A stretch of 64,000 bases of DNA from Bryobacter sp. Its GTDB lineage: Bacteria; Acidobacteriota; Terriglobia; Bryobacterales; Bryobacteraceae. A program made the position numbers and the translations under genes. The notes under the pieces were generated by a model that saw only the letters and a list, made by a program, of their open reading frames with translations, was not told where the DNA came from and ran no database searches. Every line of letters starts with the position of its first letter. Positions within the stretch are counted from its first letter, which is position 1. This document shows, piece by piece, positions 26,711-36,700 of this stretch. The DNA lies in contig JALHNH010000019.1 in NCBI GenBank assembly GCA_022843625.1, positions 1 to 64,000 on the forward strand. The letters run 5' to 3'.

Positions 26711-27484
26711 ATGCTGCGTTCCCTCTCTGTCACCGATCCAAACCTCATCGATTCACTGCAAGCTGAGGGCTTCAATGCCATGCATGTCGAAGTTTCAGAC
26801 CCAAACCTCTCCGCCCTGCTTGAAATTGCCTCAAAGAGCAGCCTGCCTGTATATGCAAGGATTCGATTGCTGGAGCGGCCTGGCCTCGGCGATACCTCTC
26901 CAACCAATACGCTGGGGCAACTTGTCGAAGGTGCCGAATGTCCATCGCAACCGTTGGCTCAGGATCGTTGCCTTGAGCTTTGCCAGCGCGTCGCAGCGCA
27001 GTATCCCTGGGCCGGGCTTCAATTGATGGGCTTGGGTTTCAGATCCTTCGAGGGACTGCCCACAGACCATGCCGATGCGTCTTTCTACCGGAGCATCTGC
27101 TTCTGCGCAGCCTGTCAGTACGGCTATGGCGCTGCAGGATCGATCCTCGAACACGTTGCGCGAGAAGCCATCGAGACCGCCAGGGCAAAGCATCCCACCG
27201 TCGACACAATGCTGCTTTGGCGACGCAGTGTGCAATATGGATTACTGCGTCAGATCCACGAGATCGTCTCTCTACCTTTGTGCCTCCACACTGCCGCCGA
27301 GCTTCGCTACACCGGAGACAGAAGCTCTCTCACCTTTGAAGAGGCTCAGGGTCTCGCAGCAACTTGCTCGGTGGACCCGGAGTCTTCAGAAGACTTGGCC
27401 CGGCTGGCGTTGCTTCCCCGCCCCATGCCGGTTTATAGCACTTCAAATCTTGCGCCAGAAAGATTTGCAGGCGTCATACTGTAA
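26711..27484 (+). CDS. unrecognised protein with a CxCxxC motif
   Basis: About 257 residues from the ATG (MLRSLSVTDPN), supported by GGAG nine bases upstream. I do not recognise the family. Alternating helix and strand with MHVEVSDP, LPVYARIRLLERPG and GLQLMGLGFRSFEG suggests a TIM-barrel-like fold such as those of glycosidase-like proteins. The segment SICFCAACQYGYG contains three Cys in a CxCxxC arrangement, and other Cys are scattered, so a metal or iron-sulphur site is possible. There is no signal peptide. The ferric-reductase-like gene begins 9 bp later, suggesting a shared transcript and perhaps a redox link. Confidence 0.7.
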   Translation: MLRSLSVTDPNLIDSLQAEGFNAMHVEVSDPNLSALLEIASKSSLPVYARIRLLERPGLGDTSPTNTLGQLVEGAECPSQPLAQDRCLELCQRVAAQYPWAGLQLMGLGFRSFEGLPTDHADASFYRSICFCAACQYGYGAAGSILEHVAREAIETARAKHPTVDTMLLWRRSVQYGLLRQIHEIVSLPLCLHTAAELRYTGDRSSLTFEEAQGLAATCSVDPESSEDLARLALLPRPMPVYSTSNLAPERFAGVIL

Positions 27485-27493
27485 GTAGAGACT

Positions 27494-28819
27494 ATGTCGG
27501 TACGAGGCTTGCTCTGGCTTTCGCTCTATCTGACCCTGATTACCTTGCCACTGGGAGTGGCAACAATCTGGCCGGGCGAATTTGCGGACATCCCCACGTT
27601 GATGAAAGTAGGCGTAGCCTTCGGCTTTCTGGCCTTCACGATTCTGGGCCTTGAGTTCTCACTGATATCGAAGATCCAATCCGTAGCCAGCGCTTTCGGA
27701 ATGGATGCCCTGATCCTCTTTCACCGCCAAATGGGACTGGTTGCCACGATTCTCGTAATCGCGCATACGGTCGTGCTGGTCTACAACGGCTACCCGATCC
27801 AGTGGCTGAATCCTTTCGGCCCCGACACAACATGGGCCATGCGGTGGGGGATCGTCTCAACCATTGCCCTGCTGGTGCTGATCCTGACTTCCCTAGCCCG
27901 TCAACAGTTGCGGATCCCTTATGAATGGTGGCAGTGGACTCACGACATACTTGCGAAGATCGTCGTCCTTTCGGCACTCGCGCATCTGCTGATGGTGGGA
28001 GCATTTTCTTCGCAGCGCCCCATGCAGATTGTTTTAGGTGGCTGTGCTTTATTGATTTTCGGAATCTCAGTCTACTTCCAGGTACTCAGGCCGCTCTGGC
28101 TGTGGTCCCGGCCCTGGATTGTGGTGGAAAATCTCAAGGTGTCTGCCGACACGCACGCGCTGACGCTGCGGCCTGAGAATCATTCTGGCTTTCGCTTCGA
28201 ACCAGGTCAGTTTGCCTGGCTCAGCACAGGCACTTCGCCCTTCCACAAAGACCGCCACCCCATATCGATGTCCTCGGCTGCGTCAGATGAATCGGGGCTA
28301 CCCATTGAGTTCACTGTGAAAGACCTTGGCGACTGGTCCGGCAAAGTGGTGCCCACCCTCCAACCGGGAAGCAGAATCTGGGTCGATGGCCCGTATGGCG
28401 TTTTTACACCAGACCGGGAGCAAGGCCCCGGTTATGTGTTGATCGGGGGCGGAGTAGGAATCACCCCATTGGTATCCATGTGCGAAACCTTTGCCGCACG
28501 CGGAGACCTGCGGCCGGTCTACCTCTTTTACGGAAGCGCTTCAGTGGAAAGTCTTCGATTTCGAGACCGGCTCGAGGCGCTTAAAACCCGGATGAATCTG
28601 CACGTAATCTACGCATTGGAGAAGCCACCGGAAAAGTGGAACGGAGAAGCGGGCTACATCACTCAGGATCTACTTCAAAGACACTTGCCAGCACAAAGCA
28701 AACGCTTCCAGTATTTCATCTGTGGCCCGGGGCCGATGATGGATTCCATTGAAAGAATCCTGCCGAAGCTGGGGATTCCAGGCAGCCAGATCCACACCGA
28801 ACGCTTCGTGATGGTCTAG
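27494..28819 (+). CDS. ferric-reductase-like flavocytochrome (ferredoxin reductase family)
   Basis: 441 residues. The N-terminal half has about six membrane helices with His pairs suited to haem (FHRQMGLVATILVIAHT and THDILAKIVVLSALAH). The C-terminal half is an FNR-type reductase: FAD site RHPISMSS, pyrophosphate loop GGGVGITPLVSM and NAD-binding end FICGPGPMMDS, finishing HTERFVMV. It should pass electrons from cytoplasmic NAD(P)H across the membrane to ferric iron, oxygen or a periplasmic carrier. The gene is 9 bp behind the CxCxxC protein gene. No iron-box or Fur-like site is evident. Confidence 0.9.
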   Translation: MSVRGLLWLSLYLTLITLPLGVATIWPGEFADIPTLMKVGVAFGFLAFTILGLEFSLISKIQSVASAFGMDALILFHRQMGLVATILVIAHTVVLVYNGYPIQWLNPFGPDTTWAMRWGIVSTIALLVLILTSLARQQLRIPYEWWQWTHDILAKIVVLSALAHLLMVGAFSSQRPMQIVLGGCALLIFGISVYFQVLRPLWLWSRPWIVVENLKVSADTHALTLRPENHSGFRFEPGQFAWLSTGTSPFHKDRHPISMSSAASDESGLPIEFTVKDLGDWSGKVVPTLQPGSRIWVDGPYGVFTPDREQGPGYVLIGGGVGITPLVSMCETFAARGDLRPVYLFYGSASVESLRFRDRLEALKTRMNLHVIYALEKPPEKWNGEAGYITQDLLQRHLPAQSKRFQYFICGPGPMMDSIERILPKLGIPGSQIHTERFVMV

Positions 28820-28822
28820 CCG

Positions 28823-29635
28823 CTACTTCACCTTGTCAGAGGCTTTTTTTGTCGGTACCATTTTTGCCCCGGCACCAACTTCAAAGTTGCTCGCAGGCAG
28901 TCCGGAGTTAATCGTTACTTCGTTTGAGTAAAGTTCCAGATTGCGCTCGCCATTGCGGCTGCGGGTGATCGCCCAGGGCCACATCACGCCTTGCGTCAGA
29001 CGGTACTTGGCGTAACGGGTATCCTGCTCATCCCAGCCTTTGTCTTTTGTATTTTGCCGTTTGTAGTACCCGCGAACCGGTAACTTTGTTGAGGCATGAA
29101 GATAAATCGCCACTTCGCGATTTTCGCTATCCGTGACATCTACAATCTCTACCGGTTGATTCTCGAACACTTCCTGGCCGCGGCGTTCGAAAATCATGTC
29201 CTTCTCATTTGCCCGGCAACGCAAGATGTACATCGCATTGCGAAGGACGCCCTCTTCCCAGGTCTTGATCACTTCTTCTTCCATGGGCTTCGCACCACGA
29301 TAAGAAACGTCCCAGGCCTTGCCATCGCCACCGAAAATCACGAAGTAATCCTGTTTCTTGCCAAAAACCTGCTTGTCGCGTTGCTTGATCCCGGTGGCCG
29401 CGTCGGCGTACATGGTCTCAAAGCGAGCCACATCCAAACCACTCAACCGCTCCCGGTAATAGCTATAGGCCCGGCCTTCTTCGATCCGGTCCCGCATGCC
29501 CATAAACTTCTCGCCGCCAAGGGCAAGCTGTGCCTCGGCGATAAGCTTGCGGCCCTTCTCCTGCATGGTTTGCGCCCGCACAAAGGCGGGCGCAATTCCA
29601 AATACACTGGCGCGGATTAAGTTTCTACGTGTCAT
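28823..29635 (-). CDS. exported LolA-like protein of the M16 protease operon
   Basis: 270 residues. MTRRNLIRASVFGIAPAFVRAQ is a signal peptide with a Tat-like RR. The remainder has the look of outer-membrane lipoprotein-sorting (LolA-like) half-barrels: KQDYFVIFGGDGKAWDV, KTWEEGVLRN and KLPVRGYYKR. Its start overlaps the stop of the upstream M16 gene by 4 bp, so translation is coupled. The upstream protease subunit itself ends in a domain of similar type, so the two may interact or bind the same hydrophobic ligand. The last residues are Lys-rich. Function is inferred from fold resemblance only. Confidence 0.75.
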   Translation of the reverse strand: MTRRNLIRASVFGIAPAFVRAQTMQEKGRKLIAEAQLALGGEKFMGMRDRIEEGRAYSYYRERLSGLDVARFETMYADAATGIKQRDKQVFGKKQDYFVIFGGDGKAWDVSYRGAKPMEEEVIKTWEEGVLRNAMYILRCRANEKDMIFERRGQEVFENQPVEIVDVTDSENREVAIYLHASTKLPVRGYYKRQNTKDKGWDEQDTRYAKYRLTQGVMWPWAITRSRNGERNLELYSNEVTINSGLPASNFEVGAGAKMVPTKKASDKVK

Positions 29636-31734
29636 TCCTTGCTACTCATCACGGCAACGGTCAATCCGGTGTTCAGCTTCCAGTCGGTGACCGTCTGCGT
29701 TGAAGTCTGGCCATTCTGGCTGATCTTCAACTGCATCGGCAACTTGATGCCGTTTACTTCTTTGAATTCTCCGTATCCGATCTCGGCGCTGATGCCGCCT
29801 TCGGTGAAGGCCAGCTTCGACGGCAACATCGTCTTCGGATCATAGAAAAGCTTCAACACCGAACCGCTGGCATCCTTAAGTTCGAGTTCGCCTTCCTTAA
29901 CCAGATTGACGCTGCGGCCGGCAACTTCGTTGCTTTGCAGAATGGCAAAGTAGTCACGCTGCAACTGTCCCTTCACCTGCGCGGCGAAAGGCCCAGCCAG
30001 TGGCTGCTCACCTTGCGGAGCCTTGAGAAAGCCCTTCTCACCGTCAAAGAAAGCGATGATCTTGCCGAATGGCAGTTCGTTCACCTGACGGAAAACCATC
30101 GGCTTCATCCAGTAGTTGGTTTGCTTCACATTTACCTTGTTACCACCCATATTCAGCTCACTACTAATGCTCTGAACATAGTCATTAACACCGGCAATTT
30201 TGTCCTTGCCACCAACCGTGGCGGCGATCTTGTCAATCGCTGCTTTGCCTGCGGCGAGAGAGCCGGCATCGGCTTTGGCGGTCTCCGTCTTGGGCTGCGG
30301 AATCGTGATGTCGAGCTTCTTCACCTCACCTAGCGTTTTCAGACTGTCAGCAAATTTCTGGGTCTGCCCAACAGCGACAATCGTGAATTCCTCAGGCTTG
30401 ATGTATTCTTTGGCGACACGCAGGATATCCTGAGCGGTCACTTTAGAGACGGCGTCTTTATAGCGATTGATGAAGTCTGAAGGGTAGCCGTAATACTGAT
30501 AGTTCATCAGACGGTTGAGCGTCTGCACCGGCGAAGCGAAGCTGAACACAAAAGTGTTCTCCACGCGTTGCTTGGCGGCTTCCAGTTCGGTCGGGCCAAC
30601 CATTTCTTCACGCATGCGCTTTACTTCTTTCAGCGATTCCTGAATTGCCTTGTCGGTTGTTGCGGCAGCGGTGCTGCCGGTAATCCGGAAGGTTCCTTCA
30701 TGCAGATAATCGGCAGACCAGCTGCTCGAAATCCCGTAAGCGAGACTCTTGTCGCTGCGAATGCTCTGCATTAGACGGTTGGAAAACGTACCGGCACCGC
30801 CGAGAATATTGGACATTACCGTCAGCGCGGCGTAATCTTTATCGTTCAGCTTGCCACCGATATGACCGATGGTAAAGAAGGTCTGTTCTGTGTCCGGTTT
30901 GTCTGCAACATAAACGCCGGCAGCCTTCTGCTTTGTAACTGCGGGGAAAACGGGCACTCCTGGACGTTGCGTAGTCCAGTCGGCAAAAAGCTTTTCGAGC
31001 TTCGCTTTTACCGCGGCACTATCCACGTCGCCGTAGATCGACAACATCGAATTTGCCGGGAAGAAGTACCGGTCATGAAAGGCCACCAGGTCTTCCCGCT
31101 TGACGTTGGCAATCGTCGCATATTCTTCCTGATCGCCGTAAGCGGTGTTTTTGCCATAGATCAGGTTCTGGAACTCGCGATTGAGAATCCCGCCGGGATC
31201 ATCGTTGCGTCTTGAGATGCCACTTCGGGTTTGGGTCAAAACCAGATCGAGACGGTCCTGCGGGAAGGCAGGCTCAACGATCACTTCCTTGAAGAGGTCC
31301 AGCACTTCGTCGAAATTTTCTTTGAGGCAGTTGAATCCGACACTGCCGCTGTCATCGCCAATGCCAGCCTCGATATTGGCTGCAATCAACTCAAGCTTGG
31401 CGTTGAGCGCATCCCCGTTTCGCTTTTTAGTACCGCCACTGCGCATCACTTGCCCAACGATCCCTGAGAGCCCTGCCTTCTCGGCAGGCTCAAGCAACGA
31501 GCCCGTGCGCACGCGCAGAGAACCACTTGCCAGAGGCAGTTCATGGTTTTCAAGAATCATCACCTTCAACCCATTGGGAAGCGTGAACTGTTCTATCTTG
31601 GGGAGCTGCACCTGCTTGAGGGGCGGGTACTTTAATGTCTGATATACCGCTACTGGGGCCTTGGCCGGTGTGGCGGGCTTCTGCTGGGCAAAGCTGCTGG
31701 CCACAATCAGGCTGCTAACAAATAACTTTTTCAT
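29632..31734 (-). CDS. M16 protease partner subunit without zinc site, fused to LolA-like domain
   Basis: About 700 residues from the ATG giving MKKLFVSSLIVASSFAQQ (signal peptide); AGGAG lies ten bases upstream. The first 480 residues are two M16 domains, but the zinc motif is lost: where the catalytic partner has HMFEH, this protein has GIVGQ (residues 91-95), so it should be the non-catalytic half of a heterodimer, with an arginine/tyrosine-type C-terminal site possibly kept. Residues beyond about 485 form a LolA-like extension (KIAATVGGKDKIAGVND, FDGEKGFLKAP, LFYDPKTMLPSK). The gene is 13 bp after the catalytic M16 gene and overlaps the LolA-like gene. Confidence 0.87.
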   Translation of the reverse strand: MKKLFVSSLIVASSFAQQKPATPAKAPVAVYQTLKYPPLKQVQLPKIEQFTLPNGLKVMILENHELPLASGSLRVRTGSLLEPAEKAGLSGIVGQVMRSGGTKKRNGDALNAKLELIAANIEAGIGDDSGSVGFNCLKENFDEVLDLFKEVIVEPAFPQDRLDLVLTQTRSGISRRNDDPGGILNREFQNLIYGKNTAYGDQEEYATIANVKREDLVAFHDRYFFPANSMLSIYGDVDSAAVKAKLEKLFADWTTQRPGVPVFPAVTKQKAAGVYVADKPDTEQTFFTIGHIGGKLNDKDYAALTVMSNILGGAGTFSNRLMQSIRSDKSLAYGISSSWSADYLHEGTFRITGSTAAATTDKAIQESLKEVKRMREEMVGPTELEAAKQRVENTFVFSFASPVQTLNRLMNYQYYGYPSDFINRYKDAVSKVTAQDILRVAKEYIKPEEFTIVAVGQTQKFADSLKTLGEVKKLDITIPQPKTETAKADAGSLAAGKAAIDKIAATVGGKDKIAGVNDYVQSISSELNMGGNKVNVKQTNYWMKPMVFRQVNELPFGKIIAFFDGEKGFLKAPQGEQPLAGPFAAQVKGQLQRDYFAILQSNEVAGRSVNLVKEGELELKDASGSVLKLFYDPKTMLPSKLAFTEGGISAEIGYGEFKEVNGIKLPMQLKISQNGQTSTQTVTDWKLNTGLTVAVMSSKE

Positions 31735-31747
31735 GATCCGGATGCTC

Positions 31748-33244
31748 CTACTTCTTTGCCTGCTGGGCGGGTTGAACAGTGGCGCCCACCGTTCGGTTCT
31801 TCGCAACCAAATACTTCTTGGCCGCAGCCATCACATCGTCAGCCGTCACTTTGTCGAGGTCGTCTAACTGTGTGAACAAGGCACGCCAATTTCCAAAGAG
31901 TGCTTTGGTGGTAGCCAGGTTCTGCGCCATACCACTATTGGAATCGAGGCTGCGAATCAACTGCGCGCGAAGCAGCGTCTTGACGCGCTTCATCTGTTCG
32001 TCGCTTACCTTCTCGGTCTTCAAGCGCTCAATGATTTCGTAGGCTGCCTTCTCGCAATCTTCTGTCGTCTTGCCGGCATTGGGCACAAGGAATACGGCAA
32101 AGAGATTCTCACGACGCCCACCAGGAAAAGTCGGGATCGCCTGAGCAGCGAGGGCAATTTTCTTGTCCTGAACCATCTCTTTATAGAAGAGGCTAGTGCG
32201 GCCAGTGCCCAGCAGGGTTCCCATCACGTCAAAAAGCACATCGTCTTTATCGAGCGCATTCGGACGCTTGTAACCAATCAACACCAGAGGCTGTGAAGGG
32301 CTTTCCACTACCAGACGCTTTTCGCCAAACTGTTCGTTTTCTTTGGTCATCATGCCCGGTGGCTTGGGGCCACCAGTCATCTTCGCGAAGTACTTCTCGG
32401 CCAGACGCTTCACCTCTGCAGGGTCAACATCGCCCGCAATCGCGATTACCAGATTGGAAGGCACATAGTACTGCTTGCGGAAAGCGATCGCATCGGCATA
32501 TCGATAGCTTTCGATATCGCTCGGGATGCCGGCCGGTGAGGTGCGATAAGGATTTGTTGCAAACGCAACCGTCAGCATTTCGTAGACCAGACGGCCCGTC
32601 GGGTCCGATTCAATCCGCTGCCGGTACTCTTCACGAATCACTCCACGTTCGTTGTAAAACTCACGAAATACCGGATTGATAAACCGGTCGCTTTCCATCG
32701 CAAACCACAACTCCAGCTTGTTGGCCGGAAGGCTCATCATGTAGGCCGTCTCATCCAGACTGGTAAAGGCATTTAAGCCGACAGCACCGCTCTCTTCGAG
32801 TACCTTGGTGAAGCGTTCTTTGTCGACAAATCCGTTTGCCTTTTCAATTGCCTTCTTCAGGCCTTCTTCCAGCGTCTTGACCTTGTCAGCACTGGTCTCA
32901 GGGCCTTTGTTGCGTTCGGCGGTCAGTGCGTCATAAGCGACTTCAACCGCTTCCATCGCCTTCAGCTCTTCGGCCAGATTAAGCGTACCCACGGTTCGGG
33001 TACCCTTGAAGGCCATGTGCTCAAACATGTGGGCGAGGCCTGCCTGACCCTTGGGGTCATCCGCAGAGCCAGCATTCACACGGCTGAAAAAACTGACCAC
33101 CGGTGCCTGGTGACGTTCATAAACGACGAAGGTAATTCCATTCGCCAACTTAAATTCTGTAACGCGCTTCTCAATATCGGCCAAGTTCTGGCCCAACATC
33201 GCCGCTGGCAGGATTGCCGCGAGCGCAAAGATAATTCTCTTCAT
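31748..33244 (-). CDS. exported M16 zinc peptidase, catalytic subunit
   Basis: 498 residues with signal peptide MKRIIFALAAILPAAMLGQ. The inverted zinc motif HMFEH is at residues 72-76 (KGQAGLAHMFEHMAFKGT), and the third ligand is expected in the NERGVIREEYR helix. Two M16 domains are present, as in bacterial homologues of the mitochondrial processing peptidase. An insertion (TAERNKGPETSADKVKTLE) follows the first strand-helix block and looks like a coiled coil. It should form a clamshell with the zinc-less partner encoded next and degrade peptides in the periplasm. Thioesterase gene 33300 is divergent with 55 bp between. Confidence 0.92.
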   Translation of the reverse strand: MKRIIFALAAILPAAMLGQNLADIEKRVTEFKLANGITFVVYERHQAPVVSFFSRVNAGSADDPKGQAGLAHMFEHMAFKGTRTVGTLNLAEELKAMEAVEVAYDALTAERNKGPETSADKVKTLEEGLKKAIEKANGFVDKERFTKVLEESGAVGLNAFTSLDETAYMMSLPANKLELWFAMESDRFINPVFREFYNERGVIREEYRQRIESDPTGRLVYEMLTVAFATNPYRTSPAGIPSDIESYRYADAIAFRKQYYVPSNLVIAIAGDVDPAEVKRLAEKYFAKMTGGPKPPGMMTKENEQFGEKRLVVESPSQPLVLIGYKRPNALDKDDVLFDVMGTLLGTGRTSLFYKEMVQDKKIALAAQAIPTFPGGRRENLFAVFLVPNAGKTTEDCEKAAYEIIERLKTEKVSDEQMKRVKTLLRAQLIRSLDSNSGMAQNLATTKALFGNWRALFTQLDDLDKVTADDVMAAAKKYLVAKNRTVGATVQPAQQAKK

Positions 33245-33299
33245 AAAGGGGTAATCTCAGTATCCCATGCGAGTTAAGATCACTGGTTGACGGTCTATC

Positions 33300-33698
33300 A
33301 TGCTGCAACATACAACTCAAATTCGCGTCCGCTACGCCGAAACCGATCAGATGGGCGTGGTCTATCACGCCAATTATGTGGTCTGGATGGAAGTCGGACG
33401 CGTAGAGGCGATGCGGTCCGCAGGGCTTAATTATGCCGAAATGGAGAAGGAGGGCATCCGCGTCGCCGTACTTGGTGTGGAGGTCGATTACAGAGCAGCC
33501 GCTCGATACGACGACCTTGTGAATGTAACGGCCAAAGTGGTTGAAGTGCAAAGCCGCAAGATGCGTATCGAATACGAAATTCATCGGGCTTCAGACCAGG
33601 TACTTCTGGCGACCGGCGCGACTCGCCACCTTTTTATTAACCACGATTTGAAACCGGTGCGTTGCCCCGATAAATATTACGTTCTTTTCAAAATCTAA
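33300..33698 (+). CDS. acyl-CoA thioesterase, hotdog fold (YbgC type)
   Basis: 132 residues, a single 4HBT domain. The active-site block RYAETDQMGVVYHANY holds the catalytic Asp16 and His23, followed by the helix VVWMEVGRVEAMR. Members hydrolyse short or medium acyl-CoA in the cytoplasm, and some work with the Tol-Pal system or in lipid turnover. Tol-Pal genes are not in this window. It stands alone, divergent from the M16 genes, with 69 bp to the next receptor gene. Confidence 0.9.
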   Translation: MLQHTTQIRVRYAETDQMGVVYHANYVVWMEVGRVEAMRSAGLNYAEMEKEGIRVAVLGVEVDYRAAARYDDLVNVTAKVVEVQSRKMRIEYEIHRASDQVLLATGATRHLFINHDLKPVRCPDKYYVLFKI

Positions 33699-33767
33699 TC
33701 ACTTTCCGGCATAAATCAGTTTCGCCATTTGACGCAATGTTCATAATGGTTTGCTAAATTTGAGTCC

Positions 33768-36700
33768 ATGAAAAACGTTGGGTTATTCATCCTGTTTGCC
33801 GCTGGCGTTCTTGCACAAGATTTTCGTGCCGTCATATCGGGAGATGTTACCGATTCCACAGGAGCTAGTGCACCCGCTGTCAGGGTAATCGCCCGCAACC
33901 TCGACCAAAACGTGGAATACACAAGCCAGACAAATGAGGGCGGACGCTATGTCACCCCATTTCTTCCTCCAGGCAAGTATTCCCTGCGCTTTGAAAAAGC
34001 AGGCTTCAAACCTCTGACCCGCGACGCAATTCAGTTAAGTGCCGTGGACCGTCTCAGCATCAACGTCAAGCTCGAAGTCGGCTCGCTCAGCGAGAGCATC
34101 ACGGTAACGGGCGAAGTCCCGCTACTTCAGACAGAGACCGCTCTTCGCTCCGGCACGATCGAGCAGAAGCTCATCTCAGACATCCCCACCGCCGGACGCA
34201 ACCTCTTCCAATTCCAATACACACTCCCGGGTGTCACGAAGACCAGCAACTATTGGGGCAACTTCGAACTTTATGCCTTCGGCAACATCAACGGCGTTTC
34301 GATCAACGGCGGCCGCAGCGGCGAAAACGAAATCCTGCTCGACGGCATCACCTCTACCAGAGGCAGCCGTAGCGCATCTTTCGCCCCCGGCCTGCAGGCG
34401 ATCGAAGAAGTCAACATCATCACCAACACCTACGACGCACAATATGGCCGCGTCGGTGGCGGCACCACATCGATCAACCTGCGCTCGGGCACCAATAAAT
34501 TGCATGGCGAGCTATTTGAATTCTTCAAGAACGATAAACTCAACGCTAATGGCTACTCGCGCAACGCCGTCGGTATCGCAAGGCCCCCGTATCGCAACAA
34601 CACTTTTGGCTTCCGCGTCGATGGCCCGGTCTTTATCCCCAAGGTATTCGATGGCCGCAACAAACTCTTCTGGATGATCTCGCTTGAAGGTCTCCGCGAA
34701 CGCAATCCGCAGACCCAACTCTGGACCGTCCCTACCGCCGATCAGCGCAACGGCGACTTCTCCAGACTGGTCACAAACGCCAACCAGCAGATTGCGATTT
34801 TTGATCCCCTTTCCAACAGCGCCACCACCGCACGCCAGCCTTTCGCCGGCAACGTCATCCCACGCCAGCGTATCAATCCCCTCGCCGCTCGTGCGATCGG
34901 TTTCTTCCCATTGCCCAATCGCGTCAGTGAAAGCCCGGACGGCCAGAACAACTACCTCTTCGTCAACAGTTCGAGAAACGAATACGATCAATGGCTCGGC
35001 AAGATGGACTACATACTCAGCGCCAAGAGCCGCGTGAACTGGCGTTACGGGCAAACCCCGTGGTTTAACCTGGCCCGCGTCCAATGGGGCACCAACGCCG
35101 CCGAACCATCCACAGAAGCCCCCTCCACTCGTATCTCCCGCAACTGGGGTGCAGACTGGACCTACACCATCAGCCCCTCGATGGTCTTCAATCTTCGTGG
35201 TGGCCTCGCACGTTACGAGGGCTTTTCTGGCAACACCTTCGGCCGTGGCTTCAACCCGGCGGAACTCGGCTTCCCACAATCGCTGGTCAGCCAGTTCGAC
35301 GTACTGCAATACCCGCGCTTCAACTTCTCAGGCAACAATTATTCACCCCTCGGCTCCACCCGTACAGCCAACTACGAGACCCAGGATACTTATTCTTTCC
35401 AGCCGAATCTAACCTGGATCCGCGGCCGCCAATCCTGGAAGCTCGGCGCGGAATTCCGCCGCTACAACGCCAACAATCACAACCCCGGCTCTGCCAGCGG
35501 CAACTACACCTTCGGCCGCAACTGGACCCAGCGCGACCCCCAACGCGCAGACGCAACTAGCGGTAACGAGATGGCAACATTCCTCACCGGGGCAATCACC
35601 TCGGGTACTGTCGAAAAGAATGTTTGGCCTGCCTACCGCAACGATTACATGGCCTTCTTCTTTCAGAACGATTGGAAGATCACCCGCACACTCACCCTCA
35701 ATCTGGGCTTCCGTTGGGACTATGAGGCTCCCATCGTAGAGCGCTACAATCGCCAGGTTCGCGGCTTCGCCTTTGATCAGGCCAGCCCCTTGCAATCTCA
35801 AGTGCAAGGCCTTCAACTCAGAGGTGGCCTGCTCTTTGCCGGTGCAGACGGTGCCAATCGGGAAGCCTTCAAACGTGACTTCAACAACTGGCAACCGCGC
35901 GTTGGCATGGCTTGGCAGTTCCTGCCCAAATGGGTCTTCCGCGCCGGCTACGGCTTGAGTTATCTCGGCCAGAACGCCAGCGGAGCGGACACCGGCTTTA
36001 GCCGGCCCACTCCCGTCATCCCAAGCCTCGATGCCAATCTGACGCCTGCCAGCTTCATCAACGACCCCTACCCCACCAGACTCTTCCCCACTGGCTTGCT
36101 GCAACCCATCGGAGCGAGCCAGGGGCTTTCCACCAACCTCGGCCTCGGAGTAGGCGCCCAGTATCTGGACCGACCCCTGCCATATTCGCAACAATTCTCC
36201 GCCGGCTTCCAGCACACCTTCTTCAACACATGGCTAATGGACGTGAGTTACTCCGGTAACTTAACCAGCAAACTGCCCGTATCGGTAAACCTCAATTTCA
36301 TCCCCAGTGCCGATCTTACACGCCTGCCAGTCGCCGAACGCGCGGCCTTCTTCAATACCCAAGTCGCAAACCCCTTGAGCGGAAGGCTCCCAGGCAGCGC
36401 CATCAACGGTGCCACAGTGCCACGCTCCACACTCCTCAACCCCTATCCACACTTCAGCCAGGTCGGCATCAGCAATGTTCCGATTGGCTCGCAAAGTTAT
36501 CATTCGCTACAGTCACGCGCCACCCGTCGCTACGCCAACGGCTTCACGGCCCAGATTTCTTACACCTGGTCCAAGACCCTCGAAAGCGTTACCATCCTCA
36601 ATGCTCAGGATACCGATGTTGCCAATCTCCTCAACACCCGTCCCGAACAGCGTTTGCAGCAATTCGATATTCCGCACACCTTCTCCGGTATCGTCACCTA

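Noticed and set aside
33738..33762. TTCATAATGG...CTAAAT resembling part of a dif site
   Set aside because: It is about four bases too short between arms and sits in the promoter region of the receptor gene.
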